Notes: generated by a model not told the origin, from the sequence alone. A stretch of DNA of 64,000 nt from Melioribacteraceae bacterium (GCA_016342755.1 JAEINS010000015.1:51793-115792); one strand, 5' to 3'; positions 35,816 to 45,580 are shown, counted from the stretch's first letter. Program-made: numbers and translations.

Positions 35816-38437
35816 ATGACAAAAAGTTTTACAACTTTAATTTTATTATTAACACTAGCGTTTAACATAAATATAGAAGCACAAAAACAGCTAAGACCAG
35901 ATTCACTTATTGTTATTCCGGGTGAAGAATATAAAGCCGGATCATTCCACAGATTTTTCTTTGGAGATCACTGGCGGGACTTATGGACAACTCCAATTAA
36001 GGTTGAAGTTTTAGACATGAATTCATTTGCCGGAGGATTAAAGCCAATAAAACGGGGTGGCGGAATGGCTACAAAATCGCTTAGGTTTAAAGGCAAAGAC
36101 GGTCAGTTTTGGAAATTTCGTTCAGTTAATAAAGATCCAAGAAAAGCCCTTCCGGAAGAGCTGCAAGAAACTTTAGTTGGCGATGTGTTAATGGATCAGA
36201 CCAGTTCATCTAATCCGTTTGCTCCGCTAATTGTAAATCCAATTTTAAATGCGGTTGGTATTCTTCATGCAGAAGCCAAATTAGTCTGGATGCCTAATGA
36301 TGAATTATTGGGAGAGTACAGAAAAGAGTTCGGCAATGTTTTAGGAACAATAGAAATTCATCCTGATGAAGGTGATGAAGTTACACAGGCTTTTAATGGT
36401 GCTGATAAAGTATCCGGGACATTTAAGTTACTTCACAGGCTGGAAGATAAGCGTAGTGAAAAAGTTGATAGCAAAGAATTTTTAAAAGCCAGATTAACTG
36501 ATCTTTTTTTAGGAGACTGGGACAGACATACAGATCAGTGGCGATGGGCACTCTATAATAGAAATGGCGAGAAATTATGGAAACCAATTCCAAGAGATCG
36601 TGATCAGGCTTTTGCCAGATTTGATGGGGCTTTAACCAGAATAGCTGAGTATAAGGTTCCGCAAATAAATCATTTTGATGCTGATTATCCGCAGATAGAA
36701 GATTTAAGCTGGAGCGGCAGATTTTTAGACAGAATGTTTTTAACTGAGATTACAAAAGAAGACTGGGATTCAATAACAGTCAGTTTACAAAGCCAGATAA
36801 CTGATTCTGTAATATTTAATGCAGTAAAGATGCTGCCGCCGGAAGGTTTTAAAACTTCGGGTGAATGTCTTATTAAAGATTTAATTAGCAGAAGAGAAAA
36901 ACTGTCAGGCTACTCTAATGAGTATTATGAACTTACAAATATGTATATAGATGTTTTTGCCAGTGAGAAAGATGACTTTGTAGAAGTAGATAGAATTAGT
37001 GACGATTATACCGTGATAAAAAGATATTCGAGAAGTAAAAAATTGGGCGAAAAAAAAGAAAAAATTTTATATCATAAAGTTGTAGATAATTCTTTAACAA
37101 AACAGATAAGAATTCATTTGCTGGAAGGCGATGATAAAGTAGTTATAACGGGCGTGGTAGATGAGAGTCCGCTAGTAAAAATTATAGGCGGAAAAGGAAA
37201 AGACGAGATATTAGATAATTCGGTGGTTAACGGCTATTGGATGAATTTTACGCCTATTCCATCGGAAGAAACAAAGACAGAAGTTTACGATAGTGGTAAA
37301 AAAACTAAAATCACATATAAAGGGAATCTTACACATTATGATGAAAAAGTAAAGATCCCTAAAACTGATGAAGAGTTATACGAGCCCGAACAAAGAGACA
37401 GAAATACTGATTGGTTACCGAGTTCCGTTTTAAGTATTACCAGCAGCTACGGATTGTTAATAGGCGGCGGATTACAGCAGTATGGTTATGATTTTAGAGT
37501 CGCGCCTTACGATTACTGGCTTAATTTTACCGGCGCGTATGCAACATTGCCTAATACTTACGCAATAGAATTTAATGGACGTTTTAATTCGATAATTAAA
37601 AATGCTACAGTGGCTCTAAATGTTTCCCGTTCACGTTTAAGATTCCTAAATTATTACGGCTATGGAAATGAAACTAAATACAATAGGGAATTGGAAGAGG
37701 ATGATCTTTATAGATTAGAGCAGGAAAGTTTTCAGGCAGAGCTATTAGTTGAGAAAGAAATTTTTAATAAAACAAAAATTTCAGTCGGAGTCTTATATGA
37801 AGATTCTGAAATTGAGTTAGATTATCCGCAATTAATTAATTCATTTCCAATTAAAGATTATGGACGCGGTACTCTTAATGATATTGGTTTTAACGCCGCT
37901 ATACTTTACGATTCACGTGATAATTCAGTTTTAACAACAAAGGGAATTTATATTGAAGCTGACGGTAAGTATTATCCTGAAATTTTTGACAACATGATCC
38001 AATTTTTAAATGCCGGGTTCGATGTACGTTCCTATTTTTCAAGTTCCAATTCTAAGGTTACATTTGCCGGCAGAATCTCAGGTAGAAAGATATGGGGCGA
38101 TTTCCCTATACATAGGGCAGTATTTCTGGGTGGTAATAATGACTTAAGAGGTTTAAGTTTACGAAGGTTTTCCGGGAGTGCTATGTTATTTGGTCAATCC
38201 GAATTACGAACTGATTTAACAAAATTAAAAATAATTATTCCGGCTGATCTTGGAGTATTTGGTTTTGCCGAAACCGGTCGGGTTTTTATAAAGAACGATA
38301 AATCAGAAGTGTGGCATTCTTCATTTGGCGGAGGTATGTATCTGGCATTTCTTAACAGATCGCTGTTAGCCACATTTTCATTAGGGTTCTCGGATGAGAG
38401 AACAACTTTTTATCTAAATTTTAGTATGGCTTATTAA
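35816..38437 (+). CDS. Kinase-like/Omp85 beta-barrel fusion protein (copy 1)
   Basis: An 873-residue outer-membrane protein with signal peptide MTKSFTTLILLLTLAFNINIEA. The C-terminal half is an Omp85/BamA-type barrel: paired beta-strands from about 530, an LRGL motif at 777-780 (the VRGF-like loop) and a last strand ending in Tyr. The N-terminal half is not POTRA. Its layout is kinase-like: a glycine-rich segment and Lys100 in FWKFRS, then DWDRHTDQW (234-242) and PRDRDQAF (259-266). This resembles the catalytic and metal-binding loops of CotH/FAM20/HipA-type atypical kinases. If right, a surface or periplasmic kinase domain is joined to its own pore. The kinase part is an inference from motifs. 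The barrel is well supported. Confidence 0.85.
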   Translation: MTKSFTTLILLLTLAFNINIEAQKQLRPDSLIVIPGEEYKAGSFHRFFFGDHWRDLWTTPIKVEVLDMNSFAGGLKPIKRGGGMATKSLRFKGKDGQFWKFRSVNKDPRKALPEELQETLVGDVLMDQTSSSNPFAPLIVNPILNAVGILHAEAKLVWMPNDELLGEYRKEFGNVLGTIEIHPDEGDEVTQAFNGADKVSGTFKLLHRLEDKRSEKVDSKEFLKARLTDLFLGDWDRHTDQWRWALYNRNGEKLWKPIPRDRDQAFARFDGALTRIAEYKVPQINHFDADYPQIEDLSWSGRFLDRMFLTEITKEDWDSITVSLQSQITDSVIFNAVKMLPPEGFKTSGECLIKDLISRREKLSGYSNEYYELTNMYIDVFASEKDDFVEVDRISDDYTVIKRYSRSKKLGEKKEKILYHKVVDNSLTKQIRIHLLEGDDKVVITGVVDESPLVKIIGGKGKDEILDNSVVNGYWMNFTPIPSEETKTEVYDSGKKTKITYKGNLTHYDEKVKIPKTDEELYEPEQRDRNTDWLPSSVLSITSSYGLLIGGGLQQYGYDFRVAPYDYWLNFTGAYATLPNTYAIEFNGRFNSIIKNATVALNVSRSRLRFLNYYGYGNETKYNRELEEDDLYRLEQESFQAELLVEKEIFNKTKISVGVLYEDSEIELDYPQLINSFPIKDYGRGTLNDIGFNAAILYDSRDNSVLTTKGIYIEADGKYYPEIFDNMIQFLNAGFDVRSYFSSSNSKVTFAGRISGRKIWGDFPIHRAVFLGGNNDLRGLSLRRFSGSAMLFGQSELRTDLTKLKIIIPADLGVFGFAETGRVFIKNDKSEVWHSSFGGGMYLAFLNRSLLATFSLGFSDERTTFYLNFSMAY

Positions 38438-38443
38438 TTTAAT

Positions 38444-41029
38444 ATGATTAAACGGATTCTATTTTTAATATTCTTTTATAGTACATTCTTTTGTCAATCT
38501 TATCAGGATTCAGTTAAAATTATACCGGGTAAAGAATTTGAAGCTAACTTTTTCTATAAATTGTTTTTTGGTGAACATTGGAGAGAGCTTTGGAAAACAC
38601 CGGTTAAACTGGAGATTCTAAATCTAAATCAATTTGGCGGAGGTATTAAAGTACATAAAGTAATAAAAGAAGGTTTAACAATTCTTGTCTATTTTAAGGG
38701 TAATGATGGCAGACTCTGGAAATTCCGTTCTCTTAAAAGAGATCCGGTTGAGATAATGCCAAAAGACGCTCAGTACTTAGTTGTTAAGAATATAATTGAA
38801 GATCAGGCATCTTCCGCAAATCCTGTTGCGACAATAATATCAGCTCCTTTGCTTACTAAAGTAGGTTTATTACATCCAACCCCGACTTTATGTGTTCTGC
38901 CGGAAGATGAAAGTTTTGGTGAACATAAAGAAGAATTAAAACTTTTGCCCGGTACCATTGAAATATCTGTTGATGAGGAAAGAGCCGGTAACTGGAATTT
39001 TGAAGGTTCCGTGAGCTGTACACCAACATGCGATTTATTTACATGGTTTGAAAATAACCCCAATGAAAGAATTGACGCAACCGAATATCTTAAAGCAAGG
39101 CTTATGGATGTTTACCTTGGCGATTGGGAGCGTAATATGGATCAGTGGCAATGGGTACAATACAGCGATATAAATGGTCAAAATAAATGGCACCCGGTTC
39201 CGCAGGACAAATCACATGCATTCTCAAGATTTGATGGTGTTGTCCCTCAAATGGCAAGCTATTATATTCCTCAATTAGTTACTTTTGATGAAGTATATTC
39301 GGGCATAGAAAATTTAACATGGAACGGCAGATATATTGACAGGCGTGTTCTTCCCCTGGTTAATAAAAGTGAATGGGATTCGGTAACACAATTTCTAAAA
39401 AAAAGTTTAACTGATGATGTTATAAACTTAGCACTCGGTAATATTCCAAGAGAATATTTTAATTTAATTGGTAAAGAAGTTAAAGAAGCTCTTATTGAAC
39501 GGAGAAATAAGTTGACAGAGATTTCAGACGATTATTACAAGCTGATAAGGAGTTGCGTTGATATTTATGCTTCTAATGGCAATGATTCTTTATCAGTAAA
39601 AAGAATTGATAATAATAAAACTGAAATTAAAATTTTCGAACAAAACAAAATTAGTCAGCCTTATTTATTTACAATTCTTAACAATTCTGAAACTTCAGAG
39701 GTTCGGATTTATTTACTTGATGGTGATGATAAAACAAATATTACCGGAAATGTTGATGACGGGATAATAGTCAGAGTAATTGGCGGAACCGGTAATGACA
39801 GATATATTGATGATTCTAATGTTGATGGATACTGCCTGCATGTAACTCCGATTCCTAATGCCGAGAATAGATCGATTATATATGATGATTCGGCATCGCT
39901 AATAAAAAAGGGGAGCGGCACTGAGTTCTATGACAATTATAAGTTTTCCGATGATGCGTATGAAAGATATTCTCCCAAACAACGGGACAGAGGATCATCC
40001 TTCTGGATAAAGCCGTTTTGGTCTTATACATCGGATGAAGGTTTAATATTAGCACTTGGACCTGAATACACAAGTTATGGATTTAGAAAAGAGCCGTATG
40101 AAACCAGAACAACCTTTTGGTTTGCATATCAAGTGGATCCTAAAAGTTTTTCATTTCATTTTAATAGCGATTATATTAAAATTTTGCCAAAGCTTAATAT
40201 GAATATTAAATTCTTTAGAACACATTTATTGTTCGATAGATTTTTTGGCTTTGGTAACGAAACAGAATATTCGGAGAAATTAGAAAACGACGGTTATTAT
40301 AAAGTTGGACAAAGGGTTTATTCAACTTCAGTTACATTTCAGTATGAGTTAAAAACAAAATTTAAAGTTGGTTTTGGATTATCTTATGAAGAAATTTCAT
40401 TTGATCCGGAAGCTAATACAATTTTAGCAGAGTTTAAGGATCGTATTCATGGAATAGGTGAGTATTGGCTGTTTGGAAATAATTTTAGTCTGGAATATGA
40501 CAAGAGACTTTTTGCGGAGGAATATTCCAGCGGTTTTTTTGCAAAAGCATTTTTTACTTTTTATCCAAAGACAAACGATCATCATGAAGAATTCTATAAA
40601 GTCGGATTTGAATCAAAACTAAAAATCCCATTTAATGCCGATCATTCTTCCAGCATTAGCTGTAAAGTTGGCGGTGAAAACGTTTGGGGAAAATATCCTT
40701 TTTTCAAAGCGGCATTTCTTGGCGGCAAAGAAAATTTAAGAGGCTTTAGCAGAGAAAGATTTGCCGGCGACGGTTCCTTATTTGGGCAAATTGAACTTGA
40801 CGTATTTTTATCTGATTTAAATTTAATTATGCCGCACAAATTTGGTATTAAAATGTTTTATGATATTGGGCGGGTTTTTGAAAAAGAAGAAACGTCAAAT
40901 GTAATACATTCCAGTTATGGAGGCGGTTTGTGGGTAACTCCGTTAGAAAAGAAAATTGGTCTTTCCTTTTCAATTGCAAAGTCGAAAGAAAGAACTCTTT
41001 ATTACATGAGTACAACTTACGCTCTTTAA
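38444..41029 (+). CDS. Kinase-like/Omp85 beta-barrel fusion protein (copy 2, degenerate kinase motif)
   Basis: An 861-residue paralog of the preceding protein, beginning 6 bases after it. Its signal peptide is MIKRILFLIFFYSTFFCQS. The barrel is kept (LRGF at 764-767, final strand ending YAL). The ATP-type lysine is kept (Lys93 in LWKFRS), but the loop DWDRHTDQW is DWERNMDQW (227-235), and PRDRDQAF is PQDKSHAF (253-260). The putative catalytic Asp, the following His and the second Asp of the metal loop are therefore changed to Glu, Asn and Ser. This copy may be a pseudokinase or binding protein that works with copy 1. It ends with a 4-base overlap against the convergent ppk1 gene. Confidence 0.82.
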   Translation: MIKRILFLIFFYSTFFCQSYQDSVKIIPGKEFEANFFYKLFFGEHWRELWKTPVKLEILNLNQFGGGIKVHKVIKEGLTILVYFKGNDGRLWKFRSLKRDPVEIMPKDAQYLVVKNIIEDQASSANPVATIISAPLLTKVGLLHPTPTLCVLPEDESFGEHKEELKLLPGTIEISVDEERAGNWNFEGSVSCTPTCDLFTWFENNPNERIDATEYLKARLMDVYLGDWERNMDQWQWVQYSDINGQNKWHPVPQDKSHAFSRFDGVVPQMASYYIPQLVTFDEVYSGIENLTWNGRYIDRRVLPLVNKSEWDSVTQFLKKSLTDDVINLALGNIPREYFNLIGKEVKEALIERRNKLTEISDDYYKLIRSCVDIYASNGNDSLSVKRIDNNKTEIKIFEQNKISQPYLFTILNNSETSEVRIYLLDGDDKTNITGNVDDGIIVRVIGGTGNDRYIDDSNVDGYCLHVTPIPNAENRSIIYDDSASLIKKGSGTEFYDNYKFSDDAYERYSPKQRDRGSSFWIKPFWSYTSDEGLILALGPEYTSYGFRKEPYETRTTFWFAYQVDPKSFSFHFNSDYIKILPKLNMNIKFFRTHLLFDRFFGFGNETEYSEKLENDGYYKVGQRVYSTSVTFQYELKTKFKVGFGLSYEEISFDPEANTILAEFKDRIHGIGEYWLFGNNFSLEYDKRLFAEEYSSGFFAKAFFTFYPKTNDHHEEFYKVGFESKLKIPFNADHSSSISCKVGGENVWGKYPFFKAAFLGGKENLRGFSRERFAGDGSLFGQIELDVFLSDLNLIMPHKFGIKMFYDIGRVFEKEETSNVIHSSYGGGLWVTPLEKKIGLSFSIAKSKERTLYYMSTTYAL

Positions 41030-43080
41030 AGTTTATTCTTTTCTTTATAATACTTATAAGTTTCAATTTGAGAATTATAAGGATTAGAATCCTTTAATAC
41101 TTTATACTTGTTTTTATTTGTCTTATTTATAATTCGCGCTTTAGTATTATCTTTTAATTGAATTTTAAGAATATCTATTACTTCTTTTTTTAGGTTTGTA
41201 TCATAGATTGGAAATATAACTTCAATACGCCTGTTTAGATTTCGCTTCATCCAATCGGCACTTCCGGCGAATACAATTTTATCGCCCCCATTCTCAAACA
41301 CAAAAATCCGCGAATGCTCAAGATATCTATCAACAATACTTATAACATTTATATTTTCGCTTTTCCCTTTTACACCTGGTTCTAAACAACAAAGACCTCT
41401 AACAATTAAATCAATCTTAACACCGGCATTACTTGCTTCATATAATCTGCTAATCATTTTAGGATCTTCAAGACTATTCATCTTAGCTAAGATTCTTGCT
41501 TTTTTATTTTTCTTTGCCGCCTCAATTTCATTCTGTATTAAATGGCAAAATTTTTTGCGCATATTAAATTGCGCAACCAGCAGATGCTTAAATTTATAAT
41601 CCTTTAAAGTTCCTTCTAAATAATCGAATACCTTGGATGCTTCGGTTGTAAGCCTTTTATCCGATGTTATAAATCCCAGATCAGTATAAAGTTTAGCCGT
41701 TGATTCATTGAAATTTCCAGTTCCAAAGTAGCAGTAATTTTTTATTTTTTCATTTTCAATTCTTGTAACAAGAGCAAGTTTAGAATGAACTTTTAATCCG
41801 GGAAAACTATATAAAACTTTAATTCCCGATTTTTCCATTTCAGCAGCCCACTTAAAATTGGATTCTTCATCAAACCGGGCTTTAACTTCTACAAACACTA
41901 TAACATGTTTACCGTTTGCGGCAGCTTTTTTTAATGTTCTTATAACTGCCGACCGCTTAGCAACTCTATACTGGGTTACTTTAATTGAAACAACATTCTC
42001 ATCTTCAGCCGCGGCATCAAGAAAATCAATTACATACTGATATTTTTGAAAAGGGACATGAATTAAATATTCTTTTTTTGAAAATGTATCCAGAGTTATT
42101 TTTACTTTTTCTAATTCCGGATGAGGAAGCGGAGGCATATTTTCGTATAAAAATTTATTTTTAAATGGATTTGGAAACGAAAAGAAATCACTAAAGTTAT
42201 GATATTTACCGCCTCCTATGCAGTCATCTCTATCAAGGCTGACTGATTCTCTAATAAATTTCAGCATAGATGTTGGTATTTCTTTATCGTACAGTAACCG
42301 GATTGGCTGACCAACATTTCTTTTAGCCAAACTATGTTTAAGTTTTTCCATCAGGTCGCCGGAATATTCATCATCTATATATAATTCAGCGTCGCGTGTA
42401 AGTTTAAGCGCGTGTGATGAAGCTATTTTATAACCCGGGAATATTTTTGGCAGACAGTATCTAAGCGCGTCATCAATCATTAAATAATAATAATTCCCGT
42501 CAACCGCAGGTAAAGTTAAAAACCTTGGCAGGTGATCTGTAGGGATTTTTAAAATGGCATATTTATGCCTGATCACTTTTGCAGGTTCCGGTACCTCAGA
42601 ATCTTTAGGTGCAAGTTTAACAGACAGATATAATCGTGCATTTTGGAGGAATGGATTAATTTTATCTTTAACAAGAAGAACCGGCTGTATATATTGCTGA
42701 ATTTGATTTTCAAAATAGTTGGATACAAATTCTTTTTGATCCAAATTTAGCTGGGTTTCATCAATTAGATGAATTTTATTTTTTTTTAATTCGGGTTTAA
42801 TTATATCCCGAAATATTTCGCCTATTTCTTCCTGCTGGGATTTAATAATTTTATGAATAGATCTTAATAGTTCTTTAGGATCAAAACCTAACTCTTTTAT
42901 TGTCTTTTTATTTAGAGTCATTAAAGTTCTTACTGAAGCAACTCTTACTCTAAAAAATTCGTCCAGGTTAGAAGAATATATTGCCACGAACTTTATTTTT
43001 TCGTACAAAGGAACAGACGGATCTTTTGCTTCCTGTAAGACTCTGTGGTTAAAAGCCAGCCAGCTTATTTCTCTATTCAT
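41026..43080 (-). CDS. ppk1: Polyphosphate kinase 1
   Basis: A 684-residue enzyme that reversibly polymerises the gamma-phosphate of ATP into polyphosphate. The two catalytic histidines of E. coli PPK (H435 and H592) correspond to His432 (GLKVHSKLAL) and His589 (RYLEHSRIF). The phosphohistidine region YFGTGNFNES and the FENGGDKIVFAGSADWM block are conserved. The N-terminal MNREISWLAFNHRVLQEA and the middle head domain are complete and the length is normal. It is the last gene of a minus-strand operon with the HD-PycTM gene and sixA, across from phosphate-transport genes. Confidence 0.97.
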   Translation of the reverse strand: MNREISWLAFNHRVLQEAKDPSVPLYEKIKFVAIYSSNLDEFFRVRVASVRTLMTLNKKTIKELGFDPKELLRSIHKIIKSQQEEIGEIFRDIIKPELKKNKIHLIDETQLNLDQKEFVSNYFENQIQQYIQPVLLVKDKINPFLQNARLYLSVKLAPKDSEVPEPAKVIRHKYAILKIPTDHLPRFLTLPAVDGNYYYLMIDDALRYCLPKIFPGYKIASSHALKLTRDAELYIDDEYSGDLMEKLKHSLAKRNVGQPIRLLYDKEIPTSMLKFIRESVSLDRDDCIGGGKYHNFSDFFSFPNPFKNKFLYENMPPLPHPELEKVKITLDTFSKKEYLIHVPFQKYQYVIDFLDAAAEDENVVSIKVTQYRVAKRSAVIRTLKKAAANGKHVIVFVEVKARFDEESNFKWAAEMEKSGIKVLYSFPGLKVHSKLALVTRIENEKIKNYCYFGTGNFNESTAKLYTDLGFITSDKRLTTEASKVFDYLEGTLKDYKFKHLLVAQFNMRKKFCHLIQNEIEAAKKNKKARILAKMNSLEDPKMISRLYEASNAGVKIDLIVRGLCCLEPGVKGKSENINVISIVDRYLEHSRIFVFENGGDKIVFAGSADWMKRNLNRRIEVIFPIYDTNLKKEVIDILKIQLKDNTKARIINKTNKNKYKVLKDSNPYNSQIETYKYYKEKNKL

Positions 43081-43100
43081 TTAGTGCGGTTCTCAATTTA

Positions 43101-43595
43101 CTATAAATATTTTTTGGGATAATCAAACGATACAACTTTCCCATTGTCGAAATCAACGTCTTTCCATTTATCAATATAAAGATCAATGTTAACAATTCCA
43201 CATGTCGGGATGTTATCAATTCTTTTATCAGAAATAAAATTGCTTAATAAAGTTAATCCGGGATTATGTCCAAACATAATTACAATGTTTTTATCTTCCG
43301 GGAAATTATTTATAATCTGAAGTAATTCATTAGTATCAGCCTCGTATATCATTTCCTCTTTTACAATATCAGAAACAGGATATCCGAATTCTAACGCCAT
43401 TATTTCGGCTGTTGTTATTGCTCTAAGAGCCGGACTAGACACAATTAAATCGGGGGAAACATTTTGCTCCTTTAATAATTTAGCCATAAAAGGAACGTCA
43501 CGATTTCCTCTTTTATTCAAGGGTCTTTCGTAATCGCTAAGATCTGGATGTTTCCAGCTCGATTTTCCATGTCTTACTAAAAATAGTTTTTTCAT
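43101..43595 (-). CDS. sixA: SixA-like phosphohistidine phosphatase
   Basis: A 164-residue protein of the histidine phosphatase (phosphoglycerate mutase-like) superfamily. The catalytic motif is RHG at 8-10 (LFLVRHGKSSW). Further conserved blocks are DYERPLNKRG, SSPALRAITTAEI and MFGHNPGLTLLSNF. SixA removes phosphate from histidine on phosphotransfer proteins in E. coli. In polyphosphate operons similar proteins are often found with ppk and CHAD genes, and the target may differ. The ATG at 43595 was chosen: the longer frame starts at a TTG and adds four residues. It lies 14 bases after the HD-PycTM gene and 20 bases before ppk1. Confidence 0.9.
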   Translation of the reverse strand: MKKLFLVRHGKSSWKHPDLSDYERPLNKRGNRDVPFMAKLLKEQNVSPDLIVSSPALRAITTAEIMALEFGYPVSDIVKEEMIYEADTNELLQIINNFPEDKNIVIMFGHNPGLTLLSNFISDKRIDNIPTCGIVNIDLYIDKWKDVDFDNGKVVSFDYPKKYL

Positions 43596-43609
43596 AATAT
43601 AACCCAATA

Positions 43610-44899
43610 TTACTCTAGAATATCTCTTATGTCTAATCCTTTATCATCCACTTGTTCAGTTTTAGTATCAGTTTTATGAGGATTAAGTCCTTCCGGATAT
43701 AAAAATACTGCCATGGAAAACGCAATAACGGAAACTATTAGTCCATACATAAATATACTGTAACAAATTCTTAAGTATTTATATTTGCGCCCCAGAACCT
43801 GACCAAGATAATAAAAATCTTTAATCATACTGTCGTATAAGTATTCGCGGTCATTTATAGTTTCTTTCATTCCCCATGTAAACTCATCTAAACCCATATT
43901 ATAGAAACTGCCGAAAAATAACATATTTGCTTTTTTCTGTTTTATATCATCACGTGTAAATTTTCCTTCGGTAACATTTGGACGGGTTACTAAAACAGCA
44001 AAAATTAAGGTTATCATACTAACCAGTGTTAAAAGAATAGTTGGAATAATAAGATGCTGATTTGCGTCAAGTTTACGTACTAAAACAGCTACAATAGCGG
44101 TTAATATTAGAGTGTTTACACTTATCATTATGTTGGCTTTACTGTCTGCCATAGAGCTAAAGGAAACGTGGGTTCTCATTACATTTCGGAACATTGTTTC
44201 TATACCGCGTTCTGCTTTTTTATTTACTTCTTTTTTGCTTTCAAACTTTTCTTTCTCAAGCTGCAGCTTCTCATTTTTAATTTGATCCGTATCTAATTTA
44301 ACTTCTTCTTTTCTTAATTTTTTTTGCAGCTTAATTAGATTTTTGTTCTTTTGCTCGTCGTAAGTTTTTTGTGTGTAATTGGTAAAGAATTTATGCTTTG
44401 TTAAAAAATCTATATTAATTTTAGTCCATTCGTAATCATTAAACGATTTATTTTTTCTAGTCTCTAATTCAATTCGGAGCAAGGTGCTGGTTTTGTTGTA
44501 AGATTTTCTTCCAAGATGCATCATGTCAGCATCGCAGACTATTTGTTCTAGTCTGGTTTTAGGACTTTGAGGCATTTTGGTAGACATTATTATGCCTTTA
44601 ATTATATCAAGTTTTTTTTCTGAAAAAGAGAGATCCTTAAAAAAGTTTTGAACATATACACAGCTCGATTGTTCATGATTGTCACTTGCTTCTAAATAAC
44701 CAATGTCATGAAACCAGGCGGCAATAACAACTAATTCAAGTTCCTCATCAGATATTCCTTCGGCAGTTCCTATTTCAATAGAAGATTCAACAACACCATT
44801 TGTGTGTGCAAAACTATGATATACGTTAGCCGGATTTGAATGTTTTGTGAAGAGATCTGAAACGTATTTGGTTACATTTTCTATAAGAATAGAGTCCAT
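43610..44899 (-). CDS. HD-domain protein fused to a PycTM (Pycsar effector-like) membrane domain
   Basis: About 429 residues. Residues 1-150 are an HD phosphohydrolase domain: His28 (NVYHSFAHT), His64-Asp65 (AAWFHDIGY) and Asp123/Asp125 (CDADMMHLG). A charged coiled coil follows (about 160-225). Residues 232-410 form a domain like the Pycsar effector family (PycTM, DUF5706): FRNVMRTHVSFSSMADSKAN leads into three membrane segments. In Pycsar defence, cyclic pyrimidines trigger such membrane effectors, but no pyrimidine cyclase is adjacent. The gene heads an operon with sixA and ppk1, so a nucleotide- or phosphate-linked membrane function is equally likely. GAGGA precedes the start at 44899; a longer frame uses TTG. 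Confidence 0.88.
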   Translation of the reverse strand: MDSILIENVTKYVSDLFTKHSNPANVYHSFAHTNGVVESSIEIGTAEGISDEELELVVIAAWFHDIGYLEASDNHEQSSCVYVQNFFKDLSFSEKKLDIIKGIIMSTKMPQSPKTRLEQIVCDADMMHLGRKSYNKTSTLLRIELETRKNKSFNDYEWTKINIDFLTKHKFFTNYTQKTYDEQKNKNLIKLQKKLRKEEVKLDTDQIKNEKLQLEKEKFESKKEVNKKAERGIETMFRNVMRTHVSFSSMADSKANIMISVNTLILTAIVAVLVRKLDANQHLIIPTILLTLVSMITLIFAVLVTRPNVTEGKFTRDDIKQKKANMLFFGSFYNMGLDEFTWGMKETINDREYLYDSMIKDFYYLGQVLGRKYKYLRICYSIFMYGLIVSVIAFSMAVFLYPEGLNPHKTDTKTEQVDDKGLDIRDILE

Positions 44900-45166
44900 A
44901 AATTCCTCAAAATACAAAGCCAATATTAGTCTTTAATTTACAAATTTTAATATTAAATAATTATTAAACATTCAGTTTTTAAAATGTAGAAAAAATAATG
45001 TTAAAAATAATTATTTTATATTACTTCCTTACAATATTGTGGTATGTGTCACATTAAAAAAATGATTTATTATTTCTCTTATTTAAAGATTTTTACAGTT
45101 TTAATTTGCCAATTGGTAGCTTAACATGAAGAACCATTTTGTTTAGAATCGGAGCAAAGATTTAAT

Positions 45167-45580
45167 ATGCCAAAAGTCCCGGAATATTTTTTCAATCAGT
45201 CGGCAGTAATTCCCTATAAAATTGAAAATATGCAATTAAAAATAATGCTGATAACTTCTAGAAAAAAGAAAAGATGGATAATTCCCAAAGGAGTAATTGA
45301 GCCGGGAATGACTCCACGGGAATCGGCATTAAGAGAAGCTTTAGAAGAAGCAGGCTGTATTGGTGAAGTTGAAGATGAAAAAATTGGTTCTTACGAAATA
45401 TGCAAATGGGAAGGGATTTGCAGTGTTGATGTTTATCCAATGAAAGTGAATAAAGAATTCGATTCGTGGGAGGAAGATTTTAGAGACAGAGCCTGGTTTA
45501 CAACTGATGAAGTATTAAATAAGATTTATAATGAAGATATTAAAAAAGTAATACAAATTTTTATTAATAAAATGATTTAG
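45167..45580 (+). CDS. NUDIX hydrolase
   Basis: A 137-residue NUDIX protein. The box reads GVIEPGM...REALEEAG (residues 43-64). All catalytic REuxEExG residues are present, but the Glu of the Gx5E part is Met, as in some relatives of diadenosine/diphosphoinositol polyphosphate hydrolases. The PKG-like IIPKGVIEPG opening is typical of that group. It probably hydrolyses a nucleoside polyphosphate such as Ap4A or a related phosphate compound. It faces away from the ppk1 operon across 267 bases and is followed by phosphate transport genes, so a link to phosphate metabolism is plausible. Confidence 0.9.
   Translation: MPKVPEYFFNQSAVIPYKIENMQLKIMLITSRKKKRWIIPKGVIEPGMTPRESALREALEEAGCIGEVEDEKIGSYEICKWEGICSVDVYPMKVNKEFDSWEEDFRDRAWFTTDEVLNKIYNEDIKKVIQIFINKMI

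Noticed and set aside
43610..44899. Complete Pycsar anti-phage system
   Set aside because: The PycTM-like domain is present, but no pyrimidine cyclase gene is adjacent; the only cyclase in the window is 31 kb away and is membrane-bound with a different layout.
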